DNA from: Roseovarius bejariae
GTDB lineage: Bacteria; Pseudomonadota; Alphaproteobacteria; Rhodobacterales; Rhodobacteraceae
Length of the DNA: 64,000 bases
Assembly: GCF_009669325.1 (NCBI RefSeq)
Contig: NZ_SZWE01000001.1
Span: 310,402 to 374,401, forward strand
Direction of reading: 5' to 3'
The translations under genes were made by a program, and so were the position numbers. Positions 54,829 through 64,000 of the stretch are shown piece by piece (within the stretch, counting starts at the first letter, position 1; every line of letters starts with the position of its first letter). The notes under the pieces were generated by a model. It saw only the letters and a list, made by a program, of their open reading frames with translations, did no database searches and was not told the DNA's origin.

Positions 54829-56442
54829 TTATCCGCGAACCGCGCGCAGTGAAACCCCTGCCTTGCTGAGTGCATTCCAAATGCGCGCGTCCCGCCCATA
54901 GACGTCATCACGATACTGCGTCCGTCCCTTGGCTTGGGTAAAGGCCGTGCGATAGATGATATGCACGGGCACTTCCTTCTCAAGTTGGACAACAGTCTCC
55001 CGTCCGGTACTCAGCTTGGCATGAAAGAAAGCTTTGGGGTCGCTTTCCTGTTTCGACAAAAGCTCGTACGCGAACTCGAAGGGCTTGTGGAGGCGGATGC
55101 AGCCGTGGCTGTAATCCCGCTTGGCCCGTTCAAACAAGCTTTTGGCGGGCGTGTCGTGCAGGTAGATGTTGTACTTGTTCGGGAACATGAACTTCACCAA
55201 ACCCAAGGCATTACGACGCGATGGCGGCTGCTTGATCGCATAGGGAAAGTTGGATGCGTTATAGGCATTGAAATTGATGGAACTGCGACTGACCTGCTGT
55301 CCACGGCTGTTGTACAGGCGCAAATGGCCCGCAGCGTTGCGGTTGCGCTTCATCATCGGCAGGTATTCCTTGACCGCGATCGAACGCGGCACGTGCCATG
55401 TGGGATTGATGACCATGAATTCCATCACGTCCGAAAACTCGGGACTGCGGCGGTCATTCTGGTTCTTTCCCACCACGGCACGCGTGGTGAAGCTTACACG
55501 GTCGTTATCGACGATGCGCGCACTGAAGTCCGTCAGGTTCACCAAGACATGGCGCTTGCCGCGGTTCGAGTTGAGCCAGCGTTCACGCTCCATCGCCACG
55601 AGAACCGATTGCAGACGGGCCTGGACCGATGTGTTTATCGCCGTCATTGTCGCAGGGCCGGCAACGCCATCTGTGGCAAGCCCATGAGCCAATTGAAACT
55701 GCTGTACAGCCGCTTGCAGGGATTGGTCATAACTCTGGCTGGCCGAACGGCGCATGAAATCCATGGCCATCAAACGGTTCCTAAGGGCAACCACGGCATT
55801 ACCAGACTGACCCGGCTTGAGCGTTTTCGCGGGCACTTTTGGCCCCCACCCTCCGGAGGCCAGCAAACGCTCCAGCCGGATCTTTTCCTTCATCAGCCGC
55901 GCGTATTCATTGGTCTTCGGCGGCAGAACGCGAAAGAACCCCCGTGGATTGCTTTTGACGAAATTCGTCAGGTAAGACACGCGCTCCCGATAAGGCACCT
56001 GACGCTTGATACCGCTGTCGATCCGCGACGGGATCAGGGCGCCGGTCTGCATATCCCGGGCCAGTTGTAGGAATGTACGGCTCATCTCGACCTCGGCAAA
56101 GCCGCGTTCGCGGGGCGTGCGAGCCGATTTGAGTTTGGCCATGAGGCCTTCGGGGTCGTACCGGCGTGTCGGCAGGCCGTGGTCGTCTGCCGATGCAATG
56201 GCATCGAAGAGGGCCGCCCGACGGCGGCGATCCTTGCCGATGTTGCCGGTCCAGATGCCCTCGTAGTTGTTGGCCTTGTAGAATGCGGCGATGTCCCGAT
56301 CTTTGGCAGCGGCTTCGGCAACGGCCTGCTTGAAGGCCGTGACCTGCGCGGTGCCCGCGCGTGGCGTGATCATTGAGCCGATCATGACGGCCAACGCCAA
56401 CACCAACCAGCGTCCCAAACCAGTGACAGCAACCTGAGCCAT
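54829..56442 (-). CDS. L,D-transpeptidase (YcbB/LdtD type)
   Basis: A 537-residue cell-wall enzyme making 3-3 crosslinks or related amide bonds. It has an N-terminal signal segment ([20 protein letters not shown]), a peptidoglycan-binding domain near 225-280 ([20 protein letters not shown]) and a YkuD domain with the catalytic Cys in YSHGCIRLH near 447. The layout equals E. coli YcbB including the inserted capping region. It precedes lpxD by 26 bases and may share its transcript. Confidence 0.94.
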   Translation of the reverse strand: MAQVAVTGLGRWLVLALAVMIGSMITPRAGTAQVTAFKQAVAEAAAKDRDIAAFYKANNYEGIWTGNIGKDRRRRAALFDAIASADDHGLPTRRYDPEGLMAKLKSARTPRERGFAEVEMSRTFLQLARDMQTGALIPSRIDSGIKRQVPYRERVSYLTNFVKSNPRGFFRVLPPKTNEYARLMKEKIRLERLLASGGWGPKVPAKTLKPGQSGNAVVALRNRLMAMDFMRRSASQSYDQSLQAAVQQFQLAHGLATDGVAGPATMTAINTSVQARLQSVLVAMERERWLNSNRGKRHVLVNLTDFSARIVDNDRVSFTTRAVVGKNQNDRRSPEFSDVMEFMVINPTWHVPRSIAVKEYLPMMKRNRNAAGHLRLYNSRGQQVSRSSINFNAYNASNFPYAIKQPPSRRNALGLVKFMFPNKYNIYLHDTPAKSLFERAKRDYSHGCIRLHKPFEFAYELLSKQESDPKAFFHAKLSTGRETVVQLEKEVPVHIIYRTAFTQAKGRTQYRDDVYGRDARIWNALSKAGVSLRAVRG

Positions 56443-56765
56443 CGCAATTCCCCTTCCACTATTCGCGCTTCATTCTATGCTCCACTCTGTGCGGGGTGCG
56501 AGCGAGGCTGTCCATTCAAATCTGCGGCAACGCGCCATCATCGGGCCAAATTGCGACGTTCCCGCATCGGATTCTTTACATTTCTGGCACAGATCACATT
56601 TTTTGCGCAAATTCCCGCCGAAATTCCTTGCTAGATTCAAATTTAGAAAAACGCCCCTTGGTCCGTGATTCTGGATATGCAATACAGAGTGCGCATCTGG
56701 GGATGAGATGGCAGGTCCGCCGAAATGGCGGCAAACAGGTAAGCGACGGGACAGGCGCTATTCAT
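56443..56765. other. Divergent intergenic region
   Basis: 323 bases between the transpeptidase and the DUF882 gene. A frame runs in phase with DUF882 (from 56496), but has no ribosome-binding site and no signal sequence, so I take it as noncoding. I see no clear terminator or repeat; it should hold two divergent promoters. Confidence 0.5.
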
Positions 56766-57335
56766 ATGACTGACTTCAGCTCGTTGAGCATGACGCGGCG
56801 CGCGTTACTGGGTGCATTTGCAGCCACGGCAGTATCCGCAGCCCCAACATACACCAAAGCCGCAGGCTTCCTTCGTGGCGGCGGAGATATCCGCCGGATC
56901 AAGATGATGTCGCCGCGAACCGGTGAGCGCATCGATACGATCTATTGGATCGAGGGCGAGTACATCAAAGACGCCGTACGCGAGATCACCGCGTTCATGC
57001 GCGATTGGCGTACCAATGACATTCACAACATCGACCTGCGCACGATCGACATCATGGCAGCCAGCCATAATTTGCTGGATGTCAATGAGCCCTATATGCT
57101 GCTGTCCGGGTATCGCAGCCCGAAAACCAACGCGATGCTGCGCCGCCGGTCGAGTGGCGTTGCGAAAAACTCGCGTCACCTTCGCGGTCAGGCCGCGGAT
57201 TTGCGGTTGAACTCACGCTCGGTCAGCCAAATGTACCGCGCGGCGTTGTCCTGCAAAGGTGGAGGCGTCGGGCGCTACTCCAGTTCGAACTTCGTCCACA
57301 TGGATTGTGGCCCCGTTCGCAGCTGGGGGCGGTAA
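56766..57335 (+). CDS. DUF882 / YcbK-like peptidase with Tat-type signal
   Basis: A 189-residue protein. TRRALLGAFAATAVSAA near residue 10 is a twin-arginine-like signal. The mature part is DUF882, related to M15 zinc peptidases: GYRSPKTNAML, the metal-binding HLRGQAADLRL (His and Asp) and FVHMDCGP (His). These proteins sit next to YcbB-like transpeptidases in many proteobacteria, as here (divergent), and probably act on cell-wall peptides. Confidence 0.92.
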   Translation: MTDFSSLSMTRRALLGAFAATAVSAAPTYTKAAGFLRGGGDIRRIKMMSPRTGERIDTIYWIEGEYIKDAVREITAFMRDWRTNDIHNIDLRTIDIMAASHNLLDVNEPYMLLSGYRSPKTNAMLRRRSSGVAKNSRHLRGQAADLRLNSRSVSQMYRAALSCKGGGVGRYSSSNFVHMDCGPVRSWGR

Positions 57336-57361
57336 AAAATCACCCCCCTGTGGTAAACATG

Positions 57362-57393
57362 AAAACACCGGCCCAAGTAGCCGGTGTTTTTTA
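57362..57393. terminator. Rho-independent terminator between DUF882 gene and lipA
   Basis: AAAACACCGGC (57362-57372) pairs with GCCGGTGTTTT (57380-57390), followed by T-rich sequence on both strands. It serves the converging genes. Confidence 0.93.
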
Positions 57394-57424
57394 TTTGCCT
57401 CCTGATCTCAGGCACTTGGTGTCA

Positions 57425-58384
57425 TCAGGCGCCTGTTTGCGCCAAACGCTCAAGACGCGCGGCGCGTAACCTCTCAAAGTCATCACCAGCGTGATAGGAT
57501 GATCGTGTCAGTGGTGTCGCCGAGACCATCAAAAAGCCCTTGCCATAGGCCGCCTTCTCATAGCCCGCGAACTCATCGGGATGTACGAAACGATCCACCG
57601 CATGGTGTTTCGGCGTAGGTTGCAGATATTGACCGATGGTCAGGAAATCGACATCCGCGGCACGCATGTCATCCATGACCTGAAGCACGGCTTGCTTATC
57701 CTCGCCCAGCCCGACCATGATACCCGACTTGGTAAACATCGTTGGATCCAGTTCCTTGACCCGTTGCAACAGGCGCAACGAATGGAAATACCGCGCCCCT
57801 GCCCGCACTTCGGGGTATAGACCCGGCACGGTTTCAAGGTTGTGGTTGAACACATCGGGACGCGCCTGCACCACCACTTCAAGAACCGACGGGTCACAGC
57901 GCAGAAAATCGGGCGTCAGAATCTCGATCGTGGTACCGGGCGATTGCTTGCGGATGGCGCGGATGGTCATGGCGAAATGCTCGGCGCCGCCGTCTTCGAC
58001 ATCGTCACGGTCGACCGAGGTGATCACCACGTGATTCAGCCCCAGCTTCTTGACCGCATCCGCCACGCGCCCCGGCTCAAATACGTCCAGATCTTCGGGC
58101 GGCTTCCCCGTTGCGATATTGCAGAAAGAACAGGCACGCGTGCAAACCTCGCCCATGATCATCATGGTCGCATGGCCTTGGCTCCAGCATTCCCCGGCAT
58201 TGGGACAGCCCGCTTCTTCGCAGACCGTGACAAGATTATGCTCACGCATGATCTTATGCGTTTCCCGATACCCCTTGCCGTTCGGGGCCTTGACCCGGAT
58301 CCAATCCGGTTTCTTGGGCTGAGCATTGTCCGGGCGATGCGCCTTCTCGGGATGGCGTTGATCCGGGATCTTGAGGTCTCGCAC
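57425..58384 (-). CDS. lipA: Lipoyl synthase
   Basis: A 319-residue radical SAM enzyme inserting sulfur into octanoyl-protein. The auxiliary cluster motif [12 protein letters not shown] lies near 55-66, the radical [11 protein letters not shown] near 82-89, and the C-terminal RSSYHAGDD supplies the Ser ligand. GTG start at 58384; the N-terminus has the [18 protein letters not shown] typical of this group. Substrates are the E2 subunits of pyruvate and 2-oxoglutarate dehydrogenase. Confidence 0.97.
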   Translation of the reverse strand: MRDLKIPDQRHPEKAHRPDNAQPKKPDWIRVKAPNGKGYRETHKIMREHNLVTVCEEAGCPNAGECWSQGHATMMIMGEVCTRACSFCNIATGKPPEDLDVFEPGRVADAVKKLGLNHVVITSVDRDDVEDGGAEHFAMTIRAIRKQSPGTTIEILTPDFLRCDPSVLEVVVQARPDVFNHNLETVPGLYPEVRAGARYFHSLRLLQRVKELDPTMFTKSGIMVGLGEDKQAVLQVMDDMRAADVDFLTIGQYLQPTPKHHAVDRFVHPDEFAGYEKAAYGKGFLMVSATPLTRSSYHAGDDFERLRAARLERLAQTGA

Positions 58385-58654
58385 GAATTTTTCCCCGCGA
58401 ATGGTTTGTTAACACTGCGTAACTATAGTGCACAGCGGTGGGGAGTACCAGTTTTGCATTGCCGCTATGCGGCCAATTTGCAGCCATGCGTAACAAGTGC
58501 CCATCGCGTTTCAAGGTGTTCAGGTGATTACCGGCCTGCTCCCGCCATACGGGGGCGGGTCGGCTCTTTTTACACGGGGGCCTCATATGGTTTGCGTGCA
58601 ACGGTATGTCAGCTATCTTGCACCAAGTTTTCGCCCAAACCCACCGGAGCAGAT

Positions 58655-59380
58655 ATGGATTGGCAAGCCCATCGGCGCGAGGCACATGCCCTCGGCCAGA
58701 CACAGGAATTTCTCAAACAGATCGTCTATGGTGGCAACGATGGTATCGTGACGACCTTTGCCATTGTCGCGGGGTTCGCCGGGGCCGCCGCCGACGGCGT
58801 TGCCCAGATCGGCGGTCTGGCCGTTTTGGTCTTTGGTCTTGCCAATCTTTTCGCCGATGCCGTCAGCATGGGATTGGGTGAATTCTTATCGGCCCGATCC
58901 CAGCATGATCTTTACAGATCGCGGCGCGAAAGCGAATTACGCGAAATCCAACAGAACCCGGAACAGGAACGCATGGAGCTTTTCGAGATTCTCCGCCAAC
59001 GCGGTCTGCCTGCCGGTGAAGCGGATACGACCACAGCCATTCTGTCCAGGCACCCGAGAATCATGGCAGACCTGATGATGACCTACGAATTCGGAATGCA
59101 GGACCCGGATGAGGACAGCCCGGCCCTGAACGGTTTGTTCACCTTTCTGTCCTTTGTCGTCTTCGGCGCGATTCCCCTTGTGCCCTATTTCCTGCTTGAT
59201 CCAACCGACACGACCTTTGCCCTATCCGTCATGGCAACCTTCTGTGCCCTCATCGGCCTTGGCCTGCTCCGCTGGAGCGCGACGCGCGAACGCATCGCGC
59301 GATCCGTGGGTGAGACCGTTTTGGTGGGCACGGTTTGTGCCGTGGTGGCCTTCATGGTGGGCTTGATCGTAGGGGGTTAA
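58655..59380 (+). CDS. VIT1/CCC1-family transporter
   Basis: A 241-residue membrane protein with the family opening EFLKQIVYGGNDGIVTTFAIVAGFAG, a first-span DAVSMGLGEFLSARSQHDLY motif, a cytoplasmic Glu-rich helix-loop (RESELREIQQNPEQERME) with metal-binding acidic residues, and three further spans. Members transport Fe2+ or Mn2+. GGAG precedes the ATG. It converges on the DUF6456 gene with four bases of overlap. Confidence 0.92.
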   Translation: MDWQAHRREAHALGQTQEFLKQIVYGGNDGIVTTFAIVAGFAGAAADGVAQIGGLAVLVFGLANLFADAVSMGLGEFLSARSQHDLYRSRRESELREIQQNPEQERMELFEILRQRGLPAGEADTTTAILSRHPRIMADLMMTYEFGMQDPDEDSPALNGLFTFLSFVVFGAIPLVPYFLLDPTDTTFALSVMATFCALIGLGLLRWSATRERIARSVGETVLVGTVCAVVAFMVGLIVGG

Positions 59381-60540
59381 CCCATCAACCCGGCGTGATC
59401 CCCGACCGTATCGTAATGTTTCCTGAGGCGCTGAAGGGCGATACGCAGCACGATCTTGCCCGAACGTGCCGACCATCCCATTCGCTTTTCGGCCTTTTCC
59501 AACCCTTCCAGGTAACAACAACACCGCAAGGCGACATCGCCAAGGCCGGGGCCCAGATCGTGCAGTGCCGTCAAGACGCGTTTTTGCGCTGCGGCCTCCG
59601 AAGGCCTTATCCCCGGCTTTACTTCCGCCATGGCATTTACGAAGGCTTCGGCGCTTTTGAGGTCCAGTTTCTGCAATTGGGCCAACTCGAAATCTTCGCG
59701 AAGACACTCACCGGCGCGAACAAGTTGTTGCGACAAGAAGGGGCGACCATCCCTGTCCTTGCGACGCGCCAAAGCGGCCATTGGTGTCTCGGCGCTGCTA
59801 TAGCGGATGCGCGTTCGCGAGTTCGACGTATTGCTTTGACCCATTGCCGACATGGTCGGCGCGCCTTTGAAATGGCACGCCGCCTCAGAGAAACCCGATG
59901 CGCGGTTTTCGGTTTCAGCCATCATCTTGTTCAGCGCCAACCGCCCCTCGCGCGTGATGTGATAGCGAGAGACACGACCCGGCATATCACAGGATATCCA
60001 GTTCTTTAGCGCCATGGCTTCGGCGATTTCCTTGTCCACGACGGCGGTGCGTCGTTCGTCATCGGAACCGGAATCCCGGATCACGATGGCTTTCTGCATG
60101 GCCTGTGCCACCGCCAGAAGTGCGTTCGCCTCACACAGCCTCGGCAAAACCCGCAAGGCTTCGGCTGACAGAAGTTCTTCGGTCAGAGGTCCTTTACCGG
60201 ACTGGACAGGGTGTTTGGAATAAGTGGCCATTTTCAGGTTCTCCTTTGTGGAAGAACCGGTTGCTCGTGCGGCGACGCGCTTTTCCAAGCGGCGCAGGGC
60301 ATGATCAAACAACAAATCGTCTCGGCGGGTTTCGCACGCTCGAATTTGTCGCAACACCGTCGACGCATGACAACCCGCCTCGCGCGCAATTGCACGTATC
60401 GACCTGCCCGTTTCTGTATGCGCGAGGTAATGTAACGCAGCCTGCGGCACCCATGACGGTACGATCCCGCCCCCATTGTTCCCAATGGGCTTGATACATC
60501 CGTCAGGCATCCGGGCCTTGCCTCTCTCTGAGTGTTGCAT
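59377..60540 (-). CDS. DUF6456 helix-turn-helix regulator
   Basis: A 387-residue protein. The N-terminus has a helix-turn-helix (SIRAIAREAGCHASTVLRQI, about 46-65). A winged-helix-like middle follows (AVVDKEIAEAMALKNWISCD, about 160-200), and the C-terminal domain corresponds to DUF6456 (RDGRPFLSQQLVRAGECLRE to HDLGPGLGDVALRCCCYLEG). The family is restricted to alphaproteobacteria and is thought to be regulatory. I start at 60540 (MQHSERGKARM) with GGGGA upstream. DUF6477 is divergently encoded 195 bases away. Confidence 0.85.
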   Translation of the reverse strand: MQHSERGKARMPDGCIKPIGNNGGGIVPSWVPQAALHYLAHTETGRSIRAIAREAGCHASTVLRQIRACETRRDDLLFDHALRRLEKRVAARATGSSTKENLKMATYSKHPVQSGKGPLTEELLSAEALRVLPRLCEANALLAVAQAMQKAIVIRDSGSDDERRTAVVDKEIAEAMALKNWISCDMPGRVSRYHITREGRLALNKMMAETENRASGFSEAACHFKGAPTMSAMGQSNTSNSRTRIRYSSAETPMAALARRKDRDGRPFLSQQLVRAGECLREDFELAQLQKLDLKSAEAFVNAMAEVKPGIRPSEAAAQKRVLTALHDLGPGLGDVALRCCCYLEGLEKAEKRMGWSARSGKIVLRIALQRLRKHYDTVGDHAGLMG

Positions 60541-60735
60541 ACAGGTATCCCCAATCGTTAATACAACCTTTACGAGCACTTATTACCGGTTCATTAATCT
60601 ATTAACGCCCGGTCAAGGATCGTTTCCCAATTGTAAACAAACGGAAAAGCCAGCGTTCGCTGACATGGAGGCAATGCAACACCCCAATAAGTTGTGCGAG
60701 TATCGGACTGTAATAATCACCGTGGGAACCTTGCA

Positions 60736-61026
60736 ATGAAAGATGTCTTAGCCACCATTCATGCCGTTCGACGCCCTGGCCTATTGATCCGTGCCGCGCG
60801 AATTGGGGCGGCTCAATATCGCCGTACAAATCATCTTATACGTCTTATTGGAGCCATGCCGCCTGCCTCTAGCGGGGCCGCCCTTGATCAACTGATAGAG
60901 TTGGAGGCAGAGATCGATAGTCAGCGCAAAAACGAACAGGCTGAGTATTCCCCAGCCCGTCACGTTGAAATCTTAATCGCGATGATGGGGGAGGCGCGCC
61001 TGTTTCGTGAAGCGCGCCACCCCTAA
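60736..61026 (+). CDS. DUF6477 family protein
   Basis: A 96-residue, mostly helical protein starting MKDVLATIHAVRRPGLLIRAAR. It matches the Rhodobacteraceae family DUF6477 (conserved RPGLLIRAAR and HVEILIAMMGEARL). The function is unknown. It lies divergent from the DUF6456 regulator and converges with the methyltransferase gene with three bases between stops. Confidence 0.85.
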   Translation: MKDVLATIHAVRRPGLLIRAARIGAAQYRRTNHLIRLIGAMPPASSGAALDQLIELEAEIDSQRKNEQAEYSPARHVEILIAMMGEARLFREARHP

Positions 61027-61029
61027 CCT

Positions 61030-62574
61030 TCAGGAGAAAGCGTCAGGCATAGAGCTTTTCTTTTCGGCGACATAAGCGGCCAAGGCTTCTGCGATAGCAG
61101 GATCCAAAGCCGGTTGTTGATAGGTGTTCAACATCTGATGCAACTTGGCATTGGCCAAGGTCATGGTGTCGCGCTCACCGTCTTCATGCCATGTCTCGAA
61201 GGGTTTGTAATCCAAGACATCCGAGCGCCAGAACGCCTCCTTGAAGTTGGCTTGCGTGTGGGCACACCCCAGATAGTGCCCCCCGGGCCCAACTTCGCGG
61301 ATGGCGTCCATTGCCTGACCGTTTTCATCCGTCGCGATGCCGGCGGCCAGCTTGTGTAGAACGCCCAGTTGATCGGCATCCATGACAAACTTCTCAAAGC
61401 TGGCCACAAGGCCACCCTCAAGCCAGCCGCAGCTATGCAGCATGAAGTTCACACCGCCAAGAAGGACCGCGTTAAAGGTATTCGCGGTCTCATAAGCGGC
61501 CTGCGCATCCGGCAACTTGGACCCGCAAAGCGACCCGCCCGACCGGAATGGAAGCCCCATGCGCCGCGCCAGTTGGCCCGCGCCATAGATGATCTGGCTC
61601 GCCTCGGGCGTGCCAAAGGTCGGCGCGCCGCTATTCATATCGATAGAGCTGACGAAGGCGCCGAAGATCACCGGTGCACCGGGGCGAATGAGCTGACTGT
61701 ATGCGATCCCGGCCATGACCTCGGCCAGAACCTGCGTCAGGGTGCCCATAACCGATACAGGCGCCATGGCACCCCCGACGATGAAGGGCGATATGATGCA
61801 GGCTTGGTTGTTGGTGGCATAGACCTCAAGCGCACCCATCATGACCTCGTCAAAGGTCATCGGCGAATTCACGTTGATCAGCGAGGTCATCACCGTGTTG
61901 TCCTGAACGAACTCCTTGCCGAACAGAATCTCGCACATCTCCACGCTGTCTTGCGCGCGGGACGGATCTGTCACCGACCCCATATAGGGTTTGTCGCTCA
62001 GGGTCATGTGCGCGTGCAACATATCAAGGTGACGCTTGTTCACCGGAATATCGGTAGGTTCGCACACGGTCCCGCCCGAATGGTGCAACCACTTCGACAT
62101 GTAGCCAAGTTTCACGAACTTCTCGAAATCGGCCATGGTCGCATAGCGACGGCCACCTTCCATATCACGCACAAAGGGCGGGCCATAGATGGGGGCACAA
62201 ACCAGCGTCTTGCCGCCGATCTCGACATTCCGCTCGGGATTGCGGGCATGTTGAGTAAATCGCGACGGCGCGGTCGCACACAACTTTCGCGCCAGACCCC
62301 GGGGGATGTGCACGCGCTCACCGCGCACGTCTGCCCCCGCCTCACGCCACCGATCAAGCGCGGCGGGGTTCTCGACGAAATTAACGCCAACTTCTTCCAG
62401 AATTGTCTCGGCATTGCGCTCGATGATCTCAAGCGCCTCATCGTCAAGCACTTCGTAAAGCGGAATGTTCCGCTCGATGTACTTGGCGGTCTCCACGCTG
62501 ACGGCTGTACGTTCTGCCCGACGGGCGGCACCACCGCCACCACGGCCACGTCTACGGGTTGCTGCTTCGGCCAT
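61030..62574 (-). CDS. MttB-family (trimethylamine/glycine betaine) methyltransferase, non-pyrrolysine
   Basis: A 514-residue TIM-barrel corrinoid methyltransferase of the MttB superfamily, with an Arg/Gly-rich N-terminus (RRRGRGGGGAARR) of about 25 residues. Core motifs include YEVLDDEALEIIERNAETIL, CEPTDIPVNKRHLDM and a C-terminal PGGHYLGCAHTQANF. The frame is continuous, so it lacks the amber pyrrolysine codon of archaeal MttB; such members use glycine betaine or other quaternary amines. It probably methylates a corrinoid protein. No partner is adjacent, although a corrinoid protein gene lies 41 kb away. Confidence 0.9.
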   Translation of the reverse strand: MAEAATRRRGRGGGGAARRAERTAVSVETAKYIERNIPLYEVLDDEALEIIERNAETILEEVGVNFVENPAALDRWREAGADVRGERVHIPRGLARKLCATAPSRFTQHARNPERNVEIGGKTLVCAPIYGPPFVRDMEGGRRYATMADFEKFVKLGYMSKWLHHSGGTVCEPTDIPVNKRHLDMLHAHMTLSDKPYMGSVTDPSRAQDSVEMCEILFGKEFVQDNTVMTSLINVNSPMTFDEVMMGALEVYATNNQACIISPFIVGGAMAPVSVMGTLTQVLAEVMAGIAYSQLIRPGAPVIFGAFVSSIDMNSGAPTFGTPEASQIIYGAGQLARRMGLPFRSGGSLCGSKLPDAQAAYETANTFNAVLLGGVNFMLHSCGWLEGGLVASFEKFVMDADQLGVLHKLAAGIATDENGQAMDAIREVGPGGHYLGCAHTQANFKEAFWRSDVLDYKPFETWHEDGERDTMTLANAKLHQMLNTYQQPALDPAIAEALAAYVAEKKSSMPDAFS

Positions 62575-62769
62575 GTTCTACCCCTGCAATGATACGCACC
62601 CCCCTCGGGTGCAGCTTCAGGAGATATTATCGCAACGCCCGGCCCGGACATCGGAGATTTGCGCCCCTTGAGGTGCTATAGCGACATCTGACACCAGACC
62701 TTGTGTCGATTTTTTACAGATTCCCATTGCCCCTTGCGCAAAACGCGCCTCGGGCCTAGTAGGCATGAC

Positions 62770-64000
62770 ATGAGCCAGACATCCCACGACCGCCTTCTTA
62801 TCATCGACTTCGGCAGCCAGGTGACGCAGCTGATCGCCCGCCGTTTGCGCGAGTTGAATGTATATTGTGAAATCCACCCGTTCCAGAACGTCACCGATGA
62901 CTTTCTCAAGGGGTTTTCCCCGAAAGCCGTGATTTTTTCCGGTGGCCCGGCCAGTGTGATTGACGAGGCATCGCCGCGCCCGCCTGCATCGGTATTCGAT
63001 CTGGGTGTGCCGATTCTGGGGATTTGTTACGGCCAGCAGGTGATGATGCACATGCTCGGCGGTCGCGTGGAACGCGGAGATGGCACCGCGGAATTTGGCC
63101 GCGCCTATGTCACCCCATCTGAGCAGCGAATCGACCTGCTGAACGGTTGGTTCCTTGAAGAGCGCGAACAGGTCTGGATGAGCCACGGCGACCACGTCAG
63201 CAAGATCGCCCCGGGTTTCGAGGTGTTCGGCACCTCGCCCAATGCGCCGTTCGCGATCACCGCCGACCTCAGCCGCAATTTTTATGCCGTGCAGTTTCAC
63301 CCCGAGGTGCACCACACGCCCAACGGCAAGACGCTTTACGAAAACTTTGTCCGCCTGGCCGGGTTCAAAGGCGACTGGACCATGGCCGCCTACAAAGACG
63401 AAGCGATCCGCCAAATTCGCGAACAGGTCGGCGACAAGCAGGTGATCTGCGGCCTTTCCGGTGGCGTCGACAGCTCGGTCGCCGCCGTGCTGATCCACGA
63501 GGCTATCGGAGATCAACTCACCTGTGTCTTTGTGGATCACGGGCTTCTGCGTCTCAACGAGGCCGAAGAAGTCGTCGGCATGTTCCGCGATCACTACAAC
63601 ATTCCGCTGATTCACGCCGATGAATCCGACCTTTTCCTAGGTGAACTTGAAGGCGTAAGTGACCCGGAGGAAAAAAGAAAAACCATTGGCCGCCTCTTCA
63701 TCGACGTGTTCCAGAAATACGCAGGCGAAATCGAGGGCGCCGAATTCCTGGCCCAGGGCACGCTCTATCCTGATGTCATTGAATCAGTCAGCTTCTCGGG
63801 TGGTCCTTCCGTTACGATCAAAAGCCACCACAACGTCGGCGGCCTGCCCGAAAAGATGGGCCTGAAACTGGTGGAACCGCTGCGCGAATTGTTCAAGGAC
63901 GAGGTGCGCGCGCTTGGCCACGAATTGGGCCTGCCTGCCTCCTTCATCGGGCGGCATCCCTTCCCCGGGCCGGGCCTTGCCATCCGCTGCCCCGGCGAGA
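62770..64000 (+). CDS. guaA: GMP synthase, 3' end missing
   Basis: 410 codons are visible. It starts at the ATG at 62770 ([20 protein letters not shown]); the ATG at 62764 stops after two codons. The glutaminase domain has Cys in [10 protein letters not shown] near 86 and VQFHPEVHH near 175. The ATP-pyrophosphatase P-loop [12 protein letters not shown] is near 230. The gene continues past the window end, and the dimerisation domain is cut off. It makes GMP from XMP. Confidence 0.97.
   Translation, partial: MSQTSHDRLLIIDFGSQVTQLIARRLRELNVYCEIHPFQNVTDDFLKGFSPKAVIFSGGPASVIDEASPRPPASVFDLGVPILGICYGQQVMMHMLGGRVERGDGTAEFGRAYVTPSEQRIDLLNGWFLEEREQVWMSHGDHVSKIAPGFEVFGTSPNAPFAITADLSRNFYAVQFHPEVHHTPNGKTLYENFVRLAGFKGDWTMAAYKDEAIRQIREQVGDKQVICGLSGGVDSSVAAVLIHEAIGDQLTCVFVDHGLLRLNEAEEVVGMFRDHYNIPLIHADESDLFLGELEGVSDPEEKRKTIGRLFIDVFQKYAGEIEGAEFLAQGTLYPDVIESVSFSGGPSVTIKSHHNVGGLPEKMGLKLVEPLRELFKDEVRALGHELGLPASFIGRHPFPGPGLAIRCPGE

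Overview
The window looks like chromosome of a marine Rhodobacteraceae (Roseobacter-clade) alphaproteobacterium. Supporting signs are the high GC content, an RNase E whose S1 domain is split by an acidic insert, the DUF1476 F1-ATPase inhibitor (zeta subunit), DUF6456/DUF6477 and DUF4169 proteins, a methionine synthase split into separate proteins, a Pha-type Mrp antiporter with fused A/B subunits, and a non-pyrrolysine MttB-family methyltransferase. These assignments come from reading the sequence; no database search was run.

Layout: 1-7.4 kb holds the sspB 3' end, fumC, two small coupled genes (DUF4169 and a ribbon-helix-helix protein) followed by a cluster of CGTACG palindromes, a coupled membrane hydrolase/cytochrome P450 pair, ccdA, tusA and an MFS exporter. 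7.5-13.8 kb holds rne and a dctB/dctD-like two-component system whose regulator lacks the sigma54-contact loop. 13.8-15.6 kb is purC-purS-purQ, with purM-purN at 24.0-25.6 kb. 15.7-22.7 kb carries the ATPase inhibitor, a methyltransferase, the homocysteine-methyltransferase and corrinoid-protein parts of a split MetH, a radical SAM protein, YbjQ, DUF1638, sufE and a lipoprotein. 22.7-28.5 kb has rnd, purN, purM, a CAU tRNA, an SH3 lipoprotein, an EnvZ-like kinase and an MBL-fold hydrolase.

At 28.6 kb a tRNA-Asn gene is the attachment site of a 7.07-kb integrated element (28,681-35,752) bounded by 16-bp direct repeats. It has a tyrosine integrase at the left end and a leftward block of small uncharacterised genes, several overlapping by ATGA. 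It also has an ORF with a stop at codon 3, a serine recombinase with repeats beside it, a 31-residue membrane peptide, and an AT-richer trypsin-like protease gene next to attR. No replication, conjugation or capsid genes are recognisable. This is the least explained part of the window and the best place to look for something new.

35.8-41.8 kb is a complete mrp operon (A/B fusion, C, D, E, F, G). It is followed by divergent katG/oxyR, the isoprenoid genes dxs-ispA-xseB, an aminoglycoside-phosphotransferase-fold kinase and a HerA-like ATPase. A 411-base intergenic region then has two strong terminators and looks like a small-RNA locus. After that come ialB, an ACP/ketosynthase/lpxD group, an L,D-transpeptidase, a DUF882 peptidase, lipA, a VIT-family transporter, a DUF6456 regulator, DUF6477, the MttB-family methyltransferase, and guaA running off the end.
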